Below are positions 9,006 to 15,652 of a DNA stretch of 19,293 bases, one piece after another. Each line of letters opens with the position of its first letter. Position 1 is the first letter of the stretch. Position numbers and translations under genes: made by a program. Source of the stretch: CAYYKK01 sp964467935 (lineage in GTDB: Bacteria > Myxococcota_A > Polyangia > Polyangiales > Polyangiaceae); contig CAYYKK010000124.1 of NCBI GenBank assembly GCA_964467935.1, forward strand, positions 1 to 19,293. The letters run 5' to 3'. The notes beneath the pieces were generated by a model that had not been told where the DNA came from, made no database searches, and worked only from the letters and a program-made list of their open reading frames with translations.

Positions 9006-11171
9006 TTACTTCTTCGCCTTCTTGCCGTTGCCGCGATCGGTCGGATGGGACTCGTGGCCAGGCGGCTGCGCCGGCGCGGGGCCCGCGGTCGGCGCGCCGG
9101 GCGTGCCGGGGTTGACGATAGGGGCGGCGACCGACGAAGGCTTCGTCGGAGGCGCCTGCGTGCCGGAGGTAGGCGCGGGCGTCGAGACGGGTGCGGTGTG
9201 CTGCGTCGCGCTGGGGGTCGGCGTCACTTGCGGGCCGCCAGGCGTCGGAGGCTTCGTCTCGGGACGCGCGGGCGCCGTGGGCTCGGGCGAGGGCGTCGGG
9301 GTCGGGGTCGGGGCGACGGGGCTCGCGGTCGGCGCGGCGCCCTTCGGCGAGCCCGAGGGCGCGGGCGTCGCGGTGGCGTCCTGCTTCGGCGAGGCGTCGT
9401 CGTCGTCGTCGGAGGTGCTCGAAGGGCTGTCATGCGATGCCGCTGCAGATGCAGATGCACTACCCTTGATACTCCACGCGTAGACGGCGCCTGCACCCAC
9501 GAGGAGAAAGAGCGCGACGCCGCCGAGGATGGCGAACGTGGCACCGGAGCTCTTTCGGGGAGGCGGGACGCTGTGTCCTGCCGATCCGCCGATCTGCGCA
9601 CCCCCCAACGGCGCGCCAGCCGTCGGATACATCCCCATCGACTGCGGCCCCAGCGACTGCGCGCCCATCGAATGCGGGCCCATCGACTGCGGACCCATCG
9701 ACTGCGGGCCCATCGACTGCGGGCCCATCGACTGCGGTCCCATCGAATGCGGGCCCATCGAATGCGGCCCCATCGCATACGGACCGCTCGGCCCTGCGCC
9801 CATCGCGTGTGGACCCATCGATTGCGGCCCCAGCGATTGCGGGCCCAGGGAGGCCGGCCCCGCGCTCGCGAAGACCGAAGGAGGGGGCGGCGTCGAGGGG
9901 GGCGTGCCCGCCGGCACGCCTTGCGGAACGGCCATCGAGAGCGGCGTGGCGGGCGACGCGGCGACCGGAGCTCCCGCGCTCGGGAGCGTCACGTCGATGG
10001 GGGACGCCGCGCCGACGGGGGGTCGAGGCGCCTGGGTCACCTCGGTGGGGCTCGATCGAAACGCGCCCGCCCCGGACGAAATCGCGCCGGTGCCGATCGG
10101 AGCCGCGACCGAGCCCACCGCGAGCGTCCCGGGTCCGCCTGGCCGAGGAACGCCGACGCGGGCCGCGGGTCGCGGGGGGATGGCGACGGGCGCCTCGGTC
10201 GGCTCCTCGCCGATCGCCCCGAGCCTCGCGGCTGCCGCGACGCCGGTCGGCTCGATCGCGGTGAAGGCACCGCCTCGCGTGGCGTGCTGCTCGCGCCTTG
10301 CCGTGGCGAACGGAGGCGGACCGCCTTCGCGAACCGCGCGCACGTCCTCCTGCATCGTCATCGCGTTCGGGTAGCGATCCTCGGCGTGGAACGCGAGGGC
10401 GAGATCGACGATGCGCGCGATGTTCTCGCTCACGTGGGGAGCGACGCTCCGCAGCGGCGGCGCGGGCTCGGTGGACATCATCACGACGAGCTCGCCGTCC
10501 GTGGGCGCCTCGTGGATGCGGCGCTTGGCGAGGATGCGGAACATGGTCGCGCCCACCGCGAAGAGATCCGCGCGGCCGTCGATGTCGCGACCGGCGATCT
10601 GCTCCGGCGGCATGTACGCGGTCGTGCCGAGGCGCATGCCCGTCATCGTGAGGACCGGCCCCGACCGCACGCGGGCGATGCCGAAATCGAGGACCTTGAG
10701 CCGGCCCTCGGTCGTGACGAACAGGTTGTCGAGCTTGATGTCGCGATGGACGATCCCCTCGCGGTGGGCGGCGGCCAGCACGTCGCAGAGCTCGTCGACG
10801 TAGCGGAGCAGCTCGTCCTCCGGGATGCCGCCCAGGCGCCGAGCCCGCTCGCCGAGCGACTCGCCCTCGAGGTGCTCCATCACGAGGAACGGACAGCCAT
10901 CGTCGGTGACGTCGTAGTCACGAATCTCGACGGAGCCGGGGTGCTTGAACCGGTTCGTCGCCTCCGCTTCGCGCTCGAAGCGCGCCTTGAGATCGGGCGA
11001 CGCGGCGACCTCGGGGTGCAGGATCTTGATCGCGTCGCGACGGCCGATCTTGTGCACGGCGGAGTACACCGCGGCCATCCCGCCCGTTCCGAGCAGCTTC
11101 TCGAGCGTCCACTTCCCTTTCAGGGTGGTCCCGATCCGCGCTTGAACGATGTCGCCCCGAGCGTCCGCCAT
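9006..11171 (-). CDS. Membrane-anchored Hanks-type Ser/Thr protein kinase with pentapeptide-repeat linker
   Basis: This 721-residue protein has a complete kinase domain at about residues 20-285: P-loop GTGGMAAVY (28-36), catalytic Lys in AIKILHPE (K49), HRDIKLDN with D144, DFG with D162, and the APE-equivalent YMPPEQ. It should be an active ATP-dependent kinase. A Pro/Ala-rich linker (286-540) holds fifteen five-residue repeats (441-515). One membrane helix (about 545-567) follows a basic PRKSSG stretch, so the kinase is cytoplasmic. The outside tail (568-721) is Pro/Thr/Ser/Ala-rich with a five-Asp cluster (588-592) and no recognisable sensor domain. The start is chosen because GGAG lies just upstream and the domain begins at once. 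The frame stays open upstream to 11447, but that part looks like GC-driven coincidence. It is divergent from nadA, and its end is 18 bp from the end of the convergent TPR gene. Confidence 0.92.
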   Translation of the reverse strand: MADARGDIVQARIGTTLKGKWTLEKLLGTGGMAAVYSAVHKIGRRDAIKILHPEVAASPDLKARFEREAEATNRFKHPGSVEIRDYDVTDDGCPFLVMEHLEGESLGERARRLGGIPEDELLRYVDELCDVLAAAHREGIVHRDIKLDNLFVTTEGRLKVLDFGIARVRSGPVLTMTGMRLGTTAYMPPEQIAGRDIDGRADLFAVGATMFRILAKRRIHEAPTDGELVVMMSTEPAPPLRSVAPHVSENIARIVDLALAFHAEDRYPNAMTMQEDVRAVREGGPPPFATARREQHATRGGAFTAIEPTGVAAAARLGAIGEEPTEAPVAIPPRPAARVGVPRPGGPGTLAVGSVAAPIGTGAISSGAGAFRSSPTEVTQAPRPPVGAASPIDVTLPSAGAPVAASPATPLSMAVPQGVPAGTPPSTPPPPSVFASAGPASLGPQSLGPQSMGPHAMGAGPSGPYAMGPHSMGPHSMGPQSMGPQSMGPQSMGPQSMGPHSMGAQSLGPQSMGMYPTAGAPLGGAQIGGSAGHSVPPPRKSSGATFAILGGVALFLLVGAGAVYAWSIKGSASASAAASHDSPSSTSDDDDDASPKQDATATPAPSGSPKGAAPTASPVAPTPTPTPSPEPTAPARPETKPPTPGGPQVTPTPSATQHTAPVSTPAPTSGTQAPPTKPSSVAAPIVNPGTPGAPTAGPAPAQPPGHESHPTDRGNGKKAKK
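9627..9851 (-). repeat. Tandem 15-bp minisatellite encoding fifteen SMGPQ-like pentapeptides
   Basis: Within the kinase gene, fifteen consecutive 15-bp units encode variants of S-[ML]-G-P-[QH] (residues 441-515 of the kinase). The central copies are nearly identical at DNA level (plus-strand unit CCCATCGACTGCGGG), while outer copies are diverged (AMGAG, PSGPY, SMGMY). That pattern suggests expansion from the middle. Unit length is a multiple of three, so copy-number change would not break the kinase. Confidence 0.95.
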
Positions 11172-11485
11172 GATCTCCGTCCTAGGGCGCGTGGCCTTCG
11201 GTTCAAAGGGAGGATCTCCGCCGGCGCCTCCGCTTCGGAGCGGAGAAAAGCGAGCGGACCTCGATGAAAAACCTATCAAGTCGGTGAATGCAAGACACGC
11301 TGAAACGCAAGCTGGCGTCGCGCGGGCTTTCTCGCGTCCGCCCCGACCGACCCCCGAAAAGAAAGCCAGCCCCGCCGTTCCGAGCGACGCTCGGAAGAGC
11401 GGGGAGGTGCGCTCCCGCCATTTTCGGCGCGGAAAGGCGATCGCCACCCGTAGCCAATTGACGCGAACGCTCCTACGTTTCGTGC
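11172..11485. other. Divergent intergenic region between kinase and nadA
   Basis: These 314 bp must hold the promoters of the leftward kinase and of nadA. I find no convincing -35/-10 pair. TTGACG at 11458-11463 is too close to the nadA start to have a properly spaced -10. A locally A/T-richer patch (about 11263-11290, including GATGAAAAACC) and one hairpin (11228-11245) are the only visible structures. No riboswitch or NrtR/NiaR-like operator was recognised by eye. Confidence 0.5.
11228..11245. promoter_or_regulatory. 7-bp hairpin with four-base loop in the kinase leader
   Basis: CTCCGCT (11228-11234) and AGCGGAG (11239-11245) pair perfectly around a TCGG loop. The hairpin lies about 57 bp upstream of the kinase start on the minus strand. 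There is no downstream T-tract in either direction, so it is not a terminator. It could be a leader hairpin or an operator; in such GC-rich DNA it may also be chance. Confidence 0.25.
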
Positions 11486-12442
11486 ATGGCCGAGCTTCCC
11501 GCCGCTCCTCCCGTCGACCCGTCCCTCGATCTCGCAGAAGCCATCACGACGCTCAAGCGCGAGCGAAACGCGGTCCTCCTCGCCCACTACTACCAAGACG
11601 GCGAGATCCAAGACGTCGCCGACTTCCTCGGCGACTCGCTCCAGCTCGCCCAGGAAGCCAAGAAGACGAGCGCGGACGTGATCGTGTTCGCCGGCGTCCA
11701 CTTCATGGCGGAGACCGCGAAGATCCTCAATCCAGAGCGCGTCGTCGTCGTCCCGGACATGGACGCAGGCTGCTCGCTCGCGGACGGTTGCCCCGGTGAT
11801 CGCTTCGCCGCCTGGCGCGCCAAGTACCCCGACGCCGTCGCCATCTCGTACATCAACTGCTCTGCCGAGGTGAAGGCCGCGAGCGACTACATCTGCACGT
11901 CGTCGAACGCGGAGAAGATCGTGCGCGCGATCCCCGCCGACAAGGAGATCCTCTTCGCGCCCGACAAGAACCTCGGCCGCTGGCTCGCCGAGCGCACCGG
12001 CCGCGCGATGCGGCTCTGGCAGGGCAGCTGCATCGTGCACGAGACGTTCAGCGAGCGGAAGCTCATCGCCCTCGTGGAGCGGCACCCGAGCGCGAAGGTG
12101 ATCGCCCACCCCGAGTGCGAGGAGCCCCTCCTGCGTCACGCGACGTTCGTCGGGTCGACGACGCAGCTCCTCAAGTACACGATCACCGACCCCGCCAAGG
12201 AGTTCATCGTCCTCACCGAGGACGGGATCCTGCATCAAATGAAGAAGGCGTCGCCCGACAAGACGTTCCACTCGGGCCCTCCCCAGGCGAACTGCGCCTG
12301 CAACGAGTGCCCCTTCATGAAGAAGAACAGCCTCGAGAAGGTCTACCTCGCCTTGCGAGACCTCTCGCCGCGGATCGAGCTCGCGCCCGCGCTCCGAGAC
12401 AAGGCTCGGCTCGCCATCGACCGCATGCTCGCGCTCTCCTGA
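11486..12442 (+). CDS. nadA: Quinolinate synthase
   Basis: This 318-residue cytoplasmic enzyme condenses iminoaspartate with dihydroxyacetone phosphate to quinolinate, the second step of de novo NAD synthesis from aspartate. It uses a 4Fe-4S cluster held by three cysteines: here C96 (DAGCSLADG), C182 (WQGSCIVHE) and C275 of the cluster CACNECPFM (270-278), each aligning with E. coli C113, C200 and C297. Other family signatures are AHYYQDGEIQD (33-43), FAGVHFMAETAKIL (68-81), APDKNLGRW (158-166), HPEC (208-211) and VGSTTQL (222-228). Length fits the shorter NadA class. There is no clear Shine-Dalgarno before the ATG, but the N-terminus is normal. nadB and nadC are not adjacent, so NadA must work with an L-aspartate oxidase or dehydrogenase encoded elsewhere. 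No regulator-binding site is evident. Confidence 0.97.
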   Translation: MAELPAAPPVDPSLDLAEAITTLKRERNAVLLAHYYQDGEIQDVADFLGDSLQLAQEAKKTSADVIVFAGVHFMAETAKILNPERVVVVPDMDAGCSLADGCPGDRFAAWRAKYPDAVAISYINCSAEVKAASDYICTSSNAEKIVRAIPADKEILFAPDKNLGRWLAERTGRAMRLWQGSCIVHETFSERKLIALVERHPSAKVIAHPECEEPLLRHATFVGSTTQLLKYTITDPAKEFIVLTEDGILHQMKKASPDKTFHSGPPQANCACNECPFMKKNSLEKVYLALRDLSPRIELAPALRDKARLAIDRMLALS

Positions 12443-12484
12443 AGCGACGGGCGGTCTGATCGCCTGCGCCGTGGCGGCCACTCG

Positions 12485-12502
12485 CTCCTCGACGTCGAGG
12501 AG
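12485..12502. promoter_or_regulatory. 18-bp perfect palindrome, candidate operator
   Basis: CTCCTCGACGTCGAGGAG is its own reverse complement with no loop. It sits 42 bp after the nadA stop and 73 bp before the 12576 gene start. A loop-free palindrome fits a site for a dimeric DNA-binding protein better than an RNA hairpin. It could control the exported TPR-kinase operon. No bound factor is known. Confidence 0.4.
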
Positions 12503-12524
12503 AGCGCACGAAGGTCGCGAAGGA

Positions 12525-12548
12525 CCGGCGTCGACCGGCTTTTTCTTT
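12525..12548 (+). terminator. Weak candidate terminator downstream of nadA
   Basis: A short CCGG/CCGG stem with a six-base loop (12525-12538) can be lengthened only by G-T wobbles and A-T pairs. It is followed by a T-rich run (12540-12548), the longest such run in this GC-rich region. The stem is poor, so the call is tentative. The run sits just before the next gene, so it may instead belong to that gene's leader. Confidence 0.22.
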
Positions 12549-12575
12549 CACGAGGATGAGCGTACGCTCACGCGC

Positions 12576-13628
12576 ATGAGCCGCTCTCCCAGGAGGAGCA
12601 AAGGCGCGATCGCGCTCTCGATACTGACGTGCTGGAGCCTCGCCGTCCCCGCGTACGCGCAGCCCCACGGCGGCGCGCCCGATCCCAAGAAGATCGCCGA
12701 GGCGAAGCAGCACATGGAGGCGGGCGCCGCCTTCTACAACGATCCGAGCGGTCACAAGTGCGAAGAGGCGATCCGAGAGTTCTCGAAGGCCTACGAGCTT
12801 TCGGGGTCGAAGAAGGCGCTGCGCGCGATGGGCGTTTGCGCGCTCGAGCTCGAGCGCGACGGCGAGGCGATCGACGACTACGAGAAGTACCTCGCGAGCA
12901 AGGACGTCGACGCGGCCGATCGCGCGCAGGTCGAGAGCGATCTCAAGGCGCTGAAGGCCGCCGTGGCGCACATCACCTTCCGCAGCGACCGCCCGAACAC
13001 GCGCATCTCCGCCGTGCGCACGCCCTCGCAAGGTCTCCCGATCACGAACCGATACACGGTGCCGCTCGACGGGCTCACCGTCGGGATCCACCCGGGTCAG
13101 TACACCTTCACCGCCTCCGCCGAGGACGCGAAGGACATCACCTGGCAGGCGGAGATCCAGAACGGCGGCAGCTACAACAAGCTCCTCGAGTTCGAGAAGG
13201 GAAAGCCCGTCACCTCGGAGGGTGATCAGACCCCGCCGAAGCCCGTGGCGCCGACGACGCCCGACGACAAGCCCGAGCGCCCCATCCCGCCCACCGTGTG
13301 GATCTTCGGCGGGCTCACCGTCGCCGCAGGTGGCGCGACCATCGGGCTCGGCGTGACGGCGTTGCAGAAGAAGAAGGATTACGACGCCAAGAACGGCAAG
13401 GCCGATCAGGCGACGCTCGAGAGTCTCCGAAGCAAGGTCACGACGTTCAACGCGGTGACCGACGTGATGCTCGGCGTGACGGTGGCGTCGGCGGCAGCGA
13501 CGACGATCTTCGCGCTCACGCGACCGACGGTGCACAAGAAGGCCGACAAGTCGGCCGCCTCTCCGTGGATCCTCGTGCCCACCGCGTCGGCCTCGGGCGG
13601 CGGCGCCTTCGTGCTCGGATCGTTCTAG
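12576..13628 (+). CDS. Exported TPR protein with PEGA-like domain and two C-terminal membrane helices
   Basis: This 350-residue protein has a signal peptide (1-28, cleavage AYA-Q29) and a helical TPR-like segment (about 38-127, including AIREFSKAYELSGSKKALRAMG and the partner helix EAIDDYEKYL). A beta-rich PEGA-like domain follows (about 130-210, with GQYTFTASAEDAK), then a Pro-rich linker (211-240). Two hydrophobic segments (241-263 and 292-316) flank a short charged coiled stretch. The start at 12576 is chosen because it begins exactly at the signal peptide; the frame is open further upstream from 12471. The TPR and PEGA-like parts should lie outside the cytoplasm. Its stop codon TAG forms part of the ribosome binding site of the kinase that follows 8 bp later, so the two are likely co-transcribed and translationally coupled. 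It could be the kinase's envelope partner or sensor. No enzyme activity is recognised. Confidence 0.85.
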   Translation: MSRSPRRSKGAIALSILTCWSLAVPAYAQPHGGAPDPKKIAEAKQHMEAGAAFYNDPSGHKCEEAIREFSKAYELSGSKKALRAMGVCALELERDGEAIDDYEKYLASKDVDAADRAQVESDLKALKAAVAHITFRSDRPNTRISAVRTPSQGLPITNRYTVPLDGLTVGIHPGQYTFTASAEDAKDITWQAEIQNGGSYNKLLEFEKGKPVTSEGDQTPPKPVAPTTPDDKPERPIPPTVWIFGGLTVAAGGATIGLGVTALQKKKDYDAKNGKADQATLESLRSKVTTFNAVTDVMLGVTVASAAATTIFALTRPTVHKKADKSAASPWILVPTASASGGGAFVLGSF

Positions 13629-13639
13629 GAGAAGCGTTG
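13627..13639 (+). promoter_or_regulatory. Ribosome binding site overlapping the upstream stop codon, fixing a TTG start
   Basis: AGGAG (13627-13631) shares its first two bases with the TAG stop of the preceding gene and lies 5 nt before a TTG start codon at 13637. This is the clearest Shine-Dalgarno sequence in the window. It decides the kinase start, because no ATG lies between this point and the P-loop. It implies termination-reinitiation coupling. Confidence 0.8.
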
Positions 13640-15613
13640 GACATCGAGCCCGGAACCGTCGTCGCGCAGCGCTACCGCATCCAGCGGCAGCTGGGGCGTG
13701 GCGGTATGGGAGAGGTGTTCGCGGCCGAGAACGTGCGCACCGGGCGCATCGTCGCGGTGAAGCTGCTGCGCGCCGACACGAAGCAGAAGAGCTCGGCCGT
13801 CGCGCGCTTCCGCCGCGAGGCGCGCGCCGCGGGCGCCATCCACAGCGACTTCGTCACGCAGGTGCTCGACGTCGAGGAGGACGCCGAGCACGGCATCGTC
13901 ATCGTCTTCGAGCTGCTCGAGGGCGAGTCCCTGATCGATCGGCTGAAGCGCACCGGACCCATGACGTTCGACGAGATCTTCCCGATCGTCGAGCAGGTGT
14001 GGATCGGCTTGGCCGACGCCCACAAGTCGGGCGTCATCCACCGCGATCTGAAGCCGTCGAACGTGTTCTTGGAGAAGCGCCCGGACGGCTCGTTCCGCGT
14101 GAAGATCCTCGACTTCGGCATCTCGAAGCTGCCGCGTGAGGTAGGCGGCGAGACGCTGACGGAGATGGGTCAGAGCCTCGGGACGTTCTCGTTCATGCCC
14201 CCCGAGCAGATCGGCAAGGCGAAGACGGTCGACCACCGCGCCGACATCTACGCGTGCGCGACGCTCATCTATCAGGCGATGAGCGGCCAGCTGCCATACG
14301 CGGCGCGCAACATCCTGATGATGGTGGAGCAGAAGTCGAAGGCCGATCCGAGACCTCTCGCAGACGTGATGGACGGCCCGGTCGACCCGCACCTCGAGGC
14401 CTTCCTCGCGAAGTGCCTGAAGCGCGAGCCTGCGGATCGATACCAGACCGCCGTCGAGGCGCTCGACGCCTGGCGAGCGCTCCGCGTGTCGATGGGTGGC
14501 GCCGCGCACGGCGGGCTCGCACAGAGCGGCGAACGACCGCCGCTCCACGTGCCACAGACGCCCGCCCCCGCGTCGCCGCCACGGAACGCAGCCACGCCCG
14601 GGCCGCACACGCCGATGCCGTCGCACCCGACGCCCGGTCCCGGCTTCGCGGCGCCTCAGAGCACCGGCCAGGGCCCAGGCACGATCGCGATGCGACGGGC
14701 CGACCTGCCTGGTTACGGGGCGGGTCAGGCCGATCCGCGGAGAGGCGCGCAATCGATCTCCGCGCTGCCGTCGGTCGCCGACTCGACGAGCGAGGGCAGT
14801 GACAACGTTGCTACGATTGCAATTCCGATGCATCGCGTGAGCGAGGCCCTCGCGGCCCGCGCGATGCAGCAGGCGCAAGGCCCACAGTCGCAAGGGCCGC
14901 AGGGCCAGCAGAGGCAGGGCCAGCAGATGCAGGGTCAGCCGATGCAGGGCCAGCAGCAGATGCAGGGCCAGCAGCAGATGCAGGGCCAGCAGCAGATGCA
15001 GGGCCAGCAGATGCAGGGCCAGCAGATGCAGGGCCAGCAGCAGATGCAGGGCCAGCCGATGCAGGGCCAGGGGCAAGGCCAGCAGCAGATGCAGGCAGGA
15101 CGCCCTGGCCCGATGCAGACCGCGCAAATGCAGGGCGCTCATCTGTCGCAGCTGGCGACCGGTCGCGGGGGACCTGCCTCGTCGGTGGCGCCGAGCGGGC
15201 TGCCTCGCCTCCACGACGATCGTCCCAACTCGGGGACACAGCTCATGTCCTCACCGCTGCCGCTGCCGCCGGGACAGGGAGCGGGGAGCCTCCCGCTGCC
15301 GCCCTCGCGCGGCCTCGCGGGGACCGTCGCGATCCCGCAGGGCATGAGTCCGAGATCGCCCCCGCCCTACGCGCAAGGCGGCGCTCCCGGGGACCGCGGC
15401 AGCTACGACGGTGCGGCCGGTGACCTGGCGACGGCGGTGTATCGACGCGACAACACGGGCGCCAACCATCCGATCGTCAAGGTCCCCGACGAGCCGAAGA
15501 AGAAGAGCGCGGCGCCGTTCGTGATCGGGATGATCGCGCTCGCGGCCGTGGGCTTCTCGCTCGTCGCGCTCATCATCAACTACGTGCAGACGGGGCGCCT
15601 GCCCTGGCGCTGA
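13637..15613 (+). CDS. Membrane-anchored Hanks-type Ser/Thr protein kinase with Met/Gln-repeat linker
   Basis: This 658-residue protein starts at TTG. The kinase domain occupies about 13-283: P-loop LGRGGMGEVF (19-28), catalytic Lys in VAVKLL (K42), HRDLKPSN with D137, DFG with D159, and FMPPEQ (186-191). All catalytic residues are present. The juxtamembrane linker (about 284-620) is Pro/Gln-rich and contains a Met/Gln tandem repeat (431-484) plus three T-[IV]-A-[IM] motifs (T349, T393, T563). A basic PKKKSAA stretch precedes one membrane helix (626-647), and only 11 residues follow it, ending LPWR. There is thus no outside sensor domain. It must receive signals through partners, and the coupled upstream TPR/PEGA-like protein is the obvious candidate. 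It would autophosphorylate and phosphorylate cytoplasmic targets; the nearby PP2C could reverse this. It converges with acs, 39 bp away. Confidence 0.93.
   Translation: MDIEPGTVVAQRYRIQRQLGRGGMGEVFAAENVRTGRIVAVKLLRADTKQKSSAVARFRREARAAGAIHSDFVTQVLDVEEDAEHGIVIVFELLEGESLIDRLKRTGPMTFDEIFPIVEQVWIGLADAHKSGVIHRDLKPSNVFLEKRPDGSFRVKILDFGISKLPREVGGETLTEMGQSLGTFSFMPPEQIGKAKTVDHRADIYACATLIYQAMSGQLPYAARNILMMVEQKSKADPRPLADVMDGPVDPHLEAFLAKCLKREPADRYQTAVEALDAWRALRVSMGGAAHGGLAQSGERPPLHVPQTPAPASPPRNAATPGPHTPMPSHPTPGPGFAAPQSTGQGPGTIAMRRADLPGYGAGQADPRRGAQSISALPSVADSTSEGSDNVATIAIPMHRVSEALAARAMQQAQGPQSQGPQGQQRQGQQMQGQPMQGQQQMQGQQQMQGQQQMQGQQMQGQQMQGQQQMQGQPMQGQGQGQQQMQAGRPGPMQTAQMQGAHLSQLATGRGGPASSVAPSGLPRLHDDRPNSGTQLMSSPLPLPPGQGAGSLPLPPSRGLAGTVAIPQGMSPRSPPPYAQGGAPGDRGSYDGAAGDLATAVYRRDNTGANHPIVKVPDEPKKKSAAPFVIGMIALAAVGFSLVALIINYVQTGRLPWR
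14927..15088 (+). repeat. Tandem 15/18-bp repeat encoding MQGQQ/MQGQQQ units
   Basis: Nine consecutive units begin with Met-Gln-Gly-Gln: three of 18 bp in a row, two of 15 bp, then another 18-bp unit, with MQGQP units near both ends and a longer final MQGQGQGQQQ. Copies are nearly identical in DNA (ATGCAGGGCCAGCAG). This suggests recent slippage or unequal recombination. All units keep the kinase frame. Flanking Gln-rich sequence from about 14864 is a more diverged extension. Confidence 0.95.
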
Positions 15614-15652
15614 GCGCCCGCCGCTGCGAGCGCCCTCCACGCCTCGACGCCT

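Noticed and set aside
9529..10374. Plus-strand open frame with striking Cys-Gly-Pro-Ile-Asp repeats
   Set aside because: It is the antisense reading of the SMGPQ repeat inside the minus-strand kinase gene, which has full kinase motifs; the Cys-rich pattern is a by-product.
11172..11447. N-terminal extension of the first kinase to 11447
   Set aside because: The kinase domain begins right after the start at 11171, which has a GGAG site; the extension is Arg/Gly-rich without any recognisable domain.
11458..11480. TTGACG as a -35 box for nadA
   Set aside because: A properly spaced -10 would overlap the start codon and no match is present.
13625..15214. Long minus-strand open frame with Leu/Ala/His-rich repeats opposite the second kinase
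   Set aside because: It is the shadow of the Met/Gln repeat and kinase domain on the plus strand; no family motif or start signal.
15606..15618. GGCGC/GCGCC hairpin at the end of the second kinase as a terminator
   Set aside because: It spans the stop codon, has a three-base loop and no T-tract.
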